Both the position numbers and the translations under genes were made by a program. The notes under the pieces were generated by a model. That model saw only the letters and a list, made by a program, of their open reading frames with translations, searched no databases and was not told the origin of the DNA. From DASYAE01 sp036501535 (GTDB lineage Bacteria; Actinomycetota; Actinomycetes; Streptomycetales; Catenulisporaceae): a stretch of 17,995 bases of DNA. This document shows positions 13,580-17,995 of the stretch, one piece after another. Location of the stretch: assembly GCA_036501535.1 (NCBI GenBank), contig DASYAE010000266.1, forward strand, positions 1 through 17,995. The letters run 5' to 3'. Positions within the stretch are counted from its first letter, which is position 1, and the number at the start of each line of letters is the position of its first letter.

Positions 13580-15309
13580 GACCTGGTGAACGCGCGGACC
13601 TGCGGGCCCGGTCCGGAGGGGTGCGGATACGAGGGGCGGCCCGGCTGGGCGAGCACCTGCGGCGGCGCGGCCGGCGCCGAGGCCGGGTCGCGCAGCCGGT
13701 CGGCCAGGTCGCGCAGCGCGGGGTCGCGCGGCAGCCGCTGGGCCGCGCGGGACGCGGTCTCGCGAAGTAATTCCTCCGTGTGTCGCGAACGCAAACGGAC
13801 GGCCAAGGCGACCGCGGCACGCAGCGACCGGACGGCCATGCCGCCGTCGCCGGCCATCGCCCGCGCCTCGGCCAGGCCCGCCAGCGCGACGACCCGGCTG
13901 CGCAGCTGCTCCGGCTGCTGCCGCTCGTAGAGCTCGGCCGCGGCCTCGAACTCGGCCAGCGCCTCGGGCGCCGCGGCCGGGACCCGGTCGGCCAGGTCGA
14001 GCAGGGCCCGGCCCAGCTCGCCGCGCAGCGCCGCGGGGCCGAAGTCGGCGAGCCAGGAGGGGGCTCCGGCGCCGGGGCCGGCCGAGCGCTGCGCGGCCCG
14101 GCAGTGCGCCGCCTTGGCCCGTTCGACGGCGTGGCGGCACTGCTCGGGGCGGCCGAGGGCGCCGTGCGCGCGGGCGGCGACCGCCTCGGTGTACGCGACC
14201 ACCAGCGGGTGGGACTCCACGCTGGGGCCCGCCGCGCCGCCGCCCTGGCCGACCGCCAGCAGGTCCAGCGCGTCCTGCGGCCGGCCGAGGTGGATGAGCT
14301 GACGGCTCATCACCGCGAGGGTGCCGCGCACCAGGGCCTGGTCACCGGACTCCTTCGCCGCGTGCAGGGCCAGGATCAGATAGCGCTGTGCAGTGGCCTG
14401 CATCCCACAGTCGAACGCCATCTCGCCGCACAGCACGGCGAACTGCGCGGCGCTGTGCAGCAGGTGCGGGTGGGCGCCCTCGGGCAGCTGCCGGACGGCC
14501 TCGGCGACCTCGTAGAGCTGGCCGACCACGGCCGCGCGGCGGACCCCTCCCCCGGCTTCGGCATGCCACGCGCGGAAGACGCGCGCGGCCTCTTCGAGCT
14601 GCTCGATCAGGATCAGGGTCCGACCGGTCGGCATCGGCATGCCGTCCGCTCCGGTGGCGTGGCCGGCCACTGTTGTCGCGGCGGAGTTCCTCGACACGGC
14701 GACAGACGGGTTGCGGGGCCTGGTGATCGGGATGACCGAGGCGGGCGCCGTCGAGTGCGACGCCGCGCGCGCCACCGTATGGCCCGACTCGCCGGGCGCC
14801 TCAGGGCAGTCCGCGGCGCGGGGCGGCTGCGCAGCATGAGACTGCACAGCATGAGCGGCGTGCGCCGGCTGCGCGGGCAGCAGCCATCGGCGGACCGGCT
14901 CGATCAGCGCCGGCCCGGCGGCCAGCGGCGGGGCCCCGCCCGCGCCCCGGCTGCCCAGGATCAGGTCGCTGCGGCAGAAGTCGGCCAGCAGCTCGGCGGT
15001 GCGCTGCGCCGACCAGGGCAGGTCGGCCAGCGCCCCGGCGATCGGCCCGGCCGGCTCGCGCAGGCCGAGGTCGCCGAGGGTGACCACGCAGTTGAACCGC
15101 TCGCTGAACAGCTCGGTGAGAATCCGCGGGATCGGGTCGCGGGGCTGCTCGCCGTCCAGCCACCGCCGCACCCGCGAGGTGTCCGTGGCGACGTGCGCCG
15201 CGCCGAGGTCCCTGGCCCTGCGGTTGACCACGCGGGCCAGCTCGCCTTTGGACCAGCCGCTCCTGGTGAACCAGGAGGCGAGCAGCTCGTTCGGGAGACG
15301 CTCCGGCAC
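13576..15309 (-). CDS. nsdA: NsdA-like regulator (HTH plus TPR-like, negative regulator of development)
   Basis: The 577-residue product has an N-terminal helix-turn-helix-like region (about 10-75, with S-K-G-E-L-A-R-V-V-N-R-R and D-T-S-R-V-R-R-W-L-D-G). An Ala/His/Pro-rich linker at about 140-225 follows, then a helical TPR-like repeat region from about 235 to 545 (for example A-Q-R-Y-L-I-L-A-L-H-A-A-K and A-R-A-H-G-A-L-G-R). In S. coelicolor, nsdA (SCO5582) lies next to amtB and represses sporulation and antibiotic production; architecture and position match. GTG 15309 has GGAGGG at 9 nt and AAGGA at 4 nt, with TATACT as -10 further upstream. An ATG in another frame just upstream was rejected. 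The direct target is not known from sequence. Confidence 0.82.
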   Translation of the reverse strand: MPERLPNELLASWFTRSGWSKGELARVVNRRARDLGAAHVATDTSRVRRWLDGEQPRDPIPRILTELFSERFNCVVTLGDLGLREPAGPIAGALADLPWSAQRTAELLADFCRSDLILGSRGAGGAPPLAAGPALIEPVRRWLLPAQPAHAAHAVQSHAAQPPRAADCPEAPGESGHTVARAASHSTAPASVIPITRPRNPSVAVSRNSAATTVAGHATGADGMPMPTGRTLILIEQLEEAARVFRAWHAEAGGGVRRAAVVGQLYEVAEAVRQLPEGAHPHLLHSAAQFAVLCGEMAFDCGMQATAQRYLILALHAAKESGDQALVRGTLAVMSRQLIHLGRPQDALDLLAVGQGGGAAGPSVESHPLVVAYTEAVAARAHGALGRPEQCRHAVERAKAAHCRAAQRSAGPGAGAPSWLADFGPAALRGELGRALLDLADRVPAAAPEALAEFEAAAELYERQQPEQLRSRVVALAGLAEARAMAGDGGMAVRSLRAAVALAVRLRSRHTEELLRETASRAAQRLPRDPALRDLADRLRDPASAPAAPPQVLAQPGRPSYPHPSGPGPQVRAFTRS

Positions 15310-15333
15310 CGCGTCCTTCCCTCCTCAAGCATC

Positions 15334-15339
15334 AGTATA
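15334..15339 (-). promoter_or_regulatory. Candidate -10 element of nsdA
   Basis: TATACT on the minus strand is a near-consensus -10. It ends 24 nt before GTG 15309, giving a leader of about 18 nt with the ribosome binding site. A possible -35 TTGTCG lies 20 nt upstream, or 18 nt from the shifted AATATA. Confidence 0.5.
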
Positions 15340-15355
15340 TTCAGGCAGGCGTAAG

Positions 15356-15379
15356 CCGCCGACAAGCAATCTTCGGCGG
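15356..15379. repeat. Inverted repeat over the presumed nsdA -35 region
   Basis: CCGCCGA (15356-15362) and TCGGCGG (15373-15379) form a perfect 7-bp inverted repeat with a 10-nt spacer. It covers the presumed -35 of nsdA and is a candidate operator. No factor can be named. Confidence 0.4.
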
Positions 15380-15399
15380 TGCGTAGCTGACACTGCGCT

Positions 15400-15412
15400 G
15401 AACGTAACGTTC
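15400..15412. repeat. 13-bp palindrome in the divergent nsdA/Prim-Pol-like region
   Basis: GAACGTAACGTTC is symmetric about a central A, with arms GAACGT/ACGTTC. It lies about 60 nt upstream of the nsdA -10 in the divergent interval, a placement typical of an operator. Confidence 0.45.
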
Positions 15413-15620
15413 GCCGTCGCCGTCTCGCAGCTGAATCTGCAAATGCGCCAGCATTCGCCACCTTCCTGCCACGCCGTCGATCGAATTGACCGGCTATGTT
15501 CTATTCCGGGCCGACGGCAGGCGGTGGCGCGCCATCGCTCGCGCCGGTGAGCCGGCCGGACCGCGGCCCGCGGCCGGTGACCTTGAGCGGGGCGTCACCG
15601 TTGAGGAAGGCGTGGCGTTG
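15413..15620. other. Rest of the divergent intergenic region
   Basis: The nsdA/Prim-Pol-like gap is 311 nt in total (15310-15620). This part should hold the plus-strand promoter, but I see no convincing -10/-35 pair; TATGTT at 15495-15500 is a weak candidate. It contains an inverted repeat CCGGCCG/CGGCCGG (15552-15558, 15571-15577), a direct repeat GCCGGTGA (15543-15550, 15573-15580) and CGGTGAC/GTCACCG (15575-15581, 15594-15600) ending 3 nt before the ribosome binding site AGGAAGG (15604-15610). A TTG at 15486 opens the downstream frame earlier but lacks a ribosome binding site. Confidence 0.4.
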
Positions 15621-16253
15621 ATGCTTAATCAGCTCGGAACCTTGCTGCCCCGCCAGGGAGAGCGGCCTGCGTGGTGCGCCAGGACGGCGGCGCTGCGCTA
15701 CGCCGCCTGGGGCTGGCCGCTGGCGCCTGACCCGCGCCTGGTGGCGACCACCGACCTGGAGCAGGTCTTCACGGCCTGGAGCCGGCTGCCCGGCGCGCCG
15801 ATTTACACGGCCTGCGGCCCTGCCTTCGAGGTGGTGGCCGCGGGCGCCGGGATCGGCCGGGCGGCGCTGGCGCGGCTGGACCGGCTGTGCGTGCCGGTCG
15901 GCCCGGTGCTGCGCTGCACGGTGCTCAACGCAGGCGGCCAGTGGTCATCGGGCTCCGGCGCCGAGAGCGCGGCGGACGAGCCGGCCGGCGGGTACCAGGA
16001 CCGGTTCGCCTTCCTGGTGCGCCCGGGCATCACGCAGGTTCTGCGAGCGCTGATCGACCGGGAGCGCACCGACGTGGTCCTGCTCGGCGAGGGAGAGCAC
16101 TGCGAGCTGCCGACGACCCTCCAGATCGACACTCGCGGCGCCAGCGGCGTCCGGTGGCTGCGGCTGCCGTCCACCGCGCGCCCCGCGCTCCCCTCCGCGC
16201 ACGCGATCCTCGGCGCCCTAGCCCTCTCCCCCCACGCCGCCTACACGCGCTGA
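15621..16253 (+). CDS. Prim-Pol-like protein (degenerate bifunctional DNA primase/polymerase N-terminal domain)
   Basis: The 210-residue product resembles the Streptomyces proteins annotated as bifunctional DNA primase/polymerase that sit next to nsdA. Shared features are A-L-R-Y-A-A-W-G-W-P-L near 24-34, D-L-E-Q-V-F-T-A-W-S-R-L-P-G-A-P near 45-60, C-G-P-A-F-E-V-V near 65-72, and a C-terminal G-V-R-W-L-R-L-P. Where active enzymes have the metal-binding D-x-D after the G-P motif, this protein reads V-V-A-A-G-A-G, so catalysis is unlikely. Function is unknown. ATG 15621 has AGGAAGG 10 nt upstream; the frame opens earlier at TTG 15486. It is divergent from nsdA and convergent with ftsY, with 14 nt between stops. 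Family call is from memory of sequence patterns. Confidence 0.65.
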   Translation: MLNQLGTLLPRQGERPAWCARTAALRYAAWGWPLAPDPRLVATTDLEQVFTAWSRLPGAPIYTACGPAFEVVAAGAGIGRAALARLDRLCVPVGPVLRCTVLNAGGQWSSGSGAESAADEPAGGYQDRFAFLVRPGITQVLRALIDRERTDVVLLGEGEHCELPTTLQIDTRGASGVRWLRLPSTARPALPSAHAILGALALSPHAAYTR

Positions 16254-16267
16254 CCTCTGTCAGACCC

Positions 16268-17479
16268 CTAGGCCGCGATCAGCGCATCCACGAACGCCGC
16301 AGGGTCGAACGGCGCCAGATCGTCCGCGCCCTCGCCGAGGCCCACCAGCTTGACCGGCACGCCCAGCTCCCGCTGGACCGCGACCACGATCCCGCCCTTG
16401 GCGGTGCCGTCCAGCTTGGTCAGCACGATCCCGCTGATGTCGACCACCTCGCGGAAGACCCGCGCCTGCACCATGCCGTTCTGGCCGGTGGTCGCGTCCA
16501 GCACGAGCAGCACCTCGTCCACCGGGCCGTGCTTCTCCACCACCCGCTTGACCTTGCCCAGCTCGTCCATCAGGCCGACCTTGGTGTGCAGCCGGCCGGC
16601 GGTGTCGATCAGCGCCGTGTCCACACCCCGGTCCTTGGCCTGCTTCACCGCGTCGAAGGCGACCGAGGCCGGGTCCGCGCCCTCCGGTCCGCGCACGGTG
16701 CTCGCGCCGACCCGCTCGCCCCAGGTCTGCAGCTGGTCGGCGGCCGCCGCGCGGAAGGTGTCCGCGGCGCCGAGCACGACCGAGCGGCCGTCGGCCACCA
16801 GGACCCGGGCCAGCTTGCCGGTGGTGGTGGTCTTGCCGGTCCCGTTCACGCCGACGATCAGGACCACGGCCGGGCCCTCGCCGGCCGGGCGCAGCGAGTG
16901 GACGGTGCGGTCGAGGCTCGGGTCGACCAGGGTCATCAGCTCCTCGCGCAGCAGCGCGCGCAGCTCGTCCGGGGTGCGCGAGCCGAGCACCTTGACCCGC
17001 AGCCGCAGCCGCTCGACCAGCTCCTGGGTCGGCGCGACGCCGATGTCGCTGGTCAGCAGCAGGTCCTCGACCTCCTGCCAGGTCGCGTCGTCCAGCTTGT
17101 CCCGGGAGAGCAGCGCCAGCAGGCCCTTGCCGACCGCGTTGTTGGACCGGGCCAGCCGGCTGCGCAGCCGGGTCAGCCGACCGACGCTCGGCTCGGGGGC
17201 TTCGAGCGGGAGCGCCGGGGCCGGGGCGGGCAGCGGGGCGGGTGGCGCCTCCGGCGGGGCGGGCGCGGTGGCGGTGCCAGCAGCCGTCGCGGATGCTTCG
17301 CCGGCCGGTCCCGCTGTACCGGCGGCCTCCTCGTCCTGCTTCGGCGCGCTCGGCCGATCGAGGACGGGTGCCTGGTCAGCCTTGGGCACGGAACGCCGCC
17401 CCACGCCGCCGCGCACGACGAACCCGACGATCGCTCCGACCACGACGACGATCGCCACCGCGATGATCACTGTCTCCAT
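16268..17479 (-). CDS. ftsY: Signal recognition particle receptor FtsY
   Basis: SRP receptor GTPase that docks Ffh-ribosome complexes at the membrane. The 403-residue product has an N-terminal membrane segment (about 3-22), a Pro/Ala/Glu-rich linker to about 105 and the N domain (about 108-195). The G domain has P-loop G-V-N-G-T-G-K-T-T-T near 208, D-T-F-R-A-A-A-A-D-Q-L, D-T-A-G-R-L-H near 290 and T-K-L-D-G-T-A-K-G-G near 354. The last segment G-L-G-E-G-A-D-D-L-A-P-F-D is typical. ATG 17479 (M-E-T-V-I-I) matches Streptomyces FtsY; ATG 17488 is 3 codons upstream and cannot be excluded. Only a weak GAGAG serves as ribosome binding site. The upstream WXG-type gene ends 45 nt away on the same strand. 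Confidence 0.97.
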   Translation of the reverse strand: METVIIAVAIVVVVGAIVGFVVRGGVGRRSVPKADQAPVLDRPSAPKQDEEAAGTAGPAGEASATAAGTATAPAPPEAPPAPLPAPAPALPLEAPEPSVGRLTRLRSRLARSNNAVGKGLLALLSRDKLDDATWQEVEDLLLTSDIGVAPTQELVERLRLRVKVLGSRTPDELRALLREELMTLVDPSLDRTVHSLRPAGEGPAVVLIVGVNGTGKTTTTGKLARVLVADGRSVVLGAADTFRAAAADQLQTWGERVGASTVRGPEGADPASVAFDAVKQAKDRGVDTALIDTAGRLHTKVGLMDELGKVKRVVEKHGPVDEVLLVLDATTGQNGMVQARVFREVVDISGIVLTKLDGTAKGGIVVAVQRELGVPVKLVGLGEGADDLAPFDPAAFVDALIAA

Positions 17480-17524
17480 GGCGCCCATTCTCTCAAGCTG
17501 TCCGCCTACTCTTCGCCGCCCGGC

Positions 17525-17995
17525 TCACAGGTGCGCCGTCGGCGCGGCGCCGGCCAGGCTGAAGACGAACGCCATCTCGTCCAGCCGCTGGAACCCGCGG
17601 GCCGCGTTCAGGATCCGGACGACGTCCACGAACAGCGCCTCGAGCTTGCTGCCGAGCATGGCGATCTTCTTCGCCACGTAGGCGATCTCGACCTGCGCCT
17701 GGGCCGCCGCGACCGGGGTGACCGTGCCGGCGGTCATCAGCTCCGCCACCAGCATGCCGCCGAGCGATCCTATCAGCAGGTTGATCAGCATCTGCACGGT
17801 GTTCTCGGCCAGCTGCGCCTCGCTGCGGATCGCCTTGAGGCAGTCCGCGGTGGTCTTGATCGAGCCGGCCAGCGCGTCGAGGCCTTCGAGGTACACGGTC
17901 AGGGCGGGGTCGAAGCGCTCGGCCTCCGGACCGTGCCAGGCCTCGCGCAGCGGCACGGCGGCGGCGCGCAGCCCTTCGGCCGCCTTGGCCACGTC
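17525..17995 (-). CDS. WXG-type protein, partial (N-terminus beyond right edge)
   Basis: The last 157 codons are visible, and the frame is open through the window edge, so the true start is outside; GTG 17992 is not supported. The segment A-W-H-G-P-E-A-E-R-F carries a W-x-G motif between predicted helices, as in WXG100/ESAT-6-like type VII secretion substrates. After it come a helical stretch (Y-L-E-G-L-D-A-L-A-G-S-I-K-T-T-A-D-C-L) and a hydrophobic segment (L-I-N-L-L-I-G-S-L-G-G-M-L-V-A-E-L-M). A further helical region ends without any recognisable toxin or enzyme domain. It could be a secreted substrate or a stand-alone helper of a polymorphic toxin. It reads towards ftsY with a 45-nt gap, so co-transcription is possible. 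Confidence 0.6.
   Translation of the reverse strand, partial: DVAKAAEGLRAAAVPLREAWHGPEAERFDPALTVYLEGLDALAGSIKTTADCLKAIRSEAQLAENTVQMLINLLIGSLGGMLVAELMTAGTVTPVAAAQAQVEIAYVAKKIAMLGSKLEALFVDVVRILNAARGFQRLDEMAFVFSLAGAAPTAHL

Noticed and set aside
13780..15354. Plus-strand open frame of over 500 codons antisense to nsdA
   Set aside because: Arg/Gly/Leu-rich antisense composition, no ribosome binding site, and it ignores the nsdA-like protein.
16251..16262. TGAC-CTCT-GTCA hairpin between the Prim-Pol-like gene and ftsY
   Set aside because: The 4-bp stem overlaps the stop codon and has no T-run; too weak to call a terminator.
1..17995. tRNA, rRNA, SRP RNA, CRISPR, insertion sequence or prophage content
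   Set aside because: I looked for these in all intergenic gaps and saw no cloverleaf, spaced direct repeats, transposase or phage protein. The gaps are also mostly too short.

Overview
The window is a GC-rich chromosomal segment of a filamentous-type actinobacterium. Evidence is the very high G+C, GTG and TTG starts with GGAGG-type ribosome binding sites, a TAT-exported phosphatase, a GlnR-type nitrogen operator, an NsdA-like regulator and a WXG-type protein. The gene order, read right to left (ftsY, Prim-Pol-like protein, nsdA, amtB-glnK-glnD, then ffh, rpsP-khpA-rimM-trmD, rplS, signal peptidases), matches the Streptomyces coelicolor neighbourhood around SCO5580-SCO5599 as I recall it. Two genes between glnD and ffh and only two visible signal peptidase genes suggest a relative such as Catenulisporales or another Streptomyces-like lineage. 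That placement is inference.

Layout. Almost everything is on the minus strand. 1-1435: two tandem type I signal peptidase genes, the left one cut by the window edge and carrying a TTA codon as its third codon. 1530-1966: rplS with a strong hairpin terminator. 2192-4433: compact ribosome-maturation operon trmD-rimM-khpA-rpsP (transcribed rpsP first). 4664-6217: ffh, the SRP GTPase. 6349-7266 (+): a DEDDh exonuclease with an N-terminal Cys/His cluster. 7188-8933 (-): a TAT-exported purple acid phosphatase whose 3' end overlaps the exonuclease 3' end by 79 bp. 9084-13378: nitrogen operon amtB-glnK-glnD with a 12-bp perfect hairpin between glnK and glnD and a GlnR-type operator upstream of amtB. 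13576-15309: nsdA-like regulator. 15621-16253 (+): degenerate Prim-Pol-like protein, divergent from nsdA. 16268-17479: ftsY, the SRP receptor. 17525-17995: 3' part of a WXG-type protein running off the right edge.

How the genes fit together. ftsY, ffh and the signal peptidases form a co-translational export set (targeting, docking, leader cleavage), interleaved with ribosome and rRNA/tRNA maturation genes. amtB-glnK-glnD is the ammonium uptake and PII signalling cassette, under probable GlnR control. nsdA, a known repressor of development and antibiotic production in Streptomyces, sits directly upstream, so the GlnR box overlaps its stop codon. I found no tRNA, rRNA, CRISPR array, insertion sequence or phage module. 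The window is mostly conserved core genome. The less explained parts are the Prim-Pol-like protein, the WXG-type protein, the exonuclease/phosphatase insert and several hairpins and palindromes in the intergenic regions.
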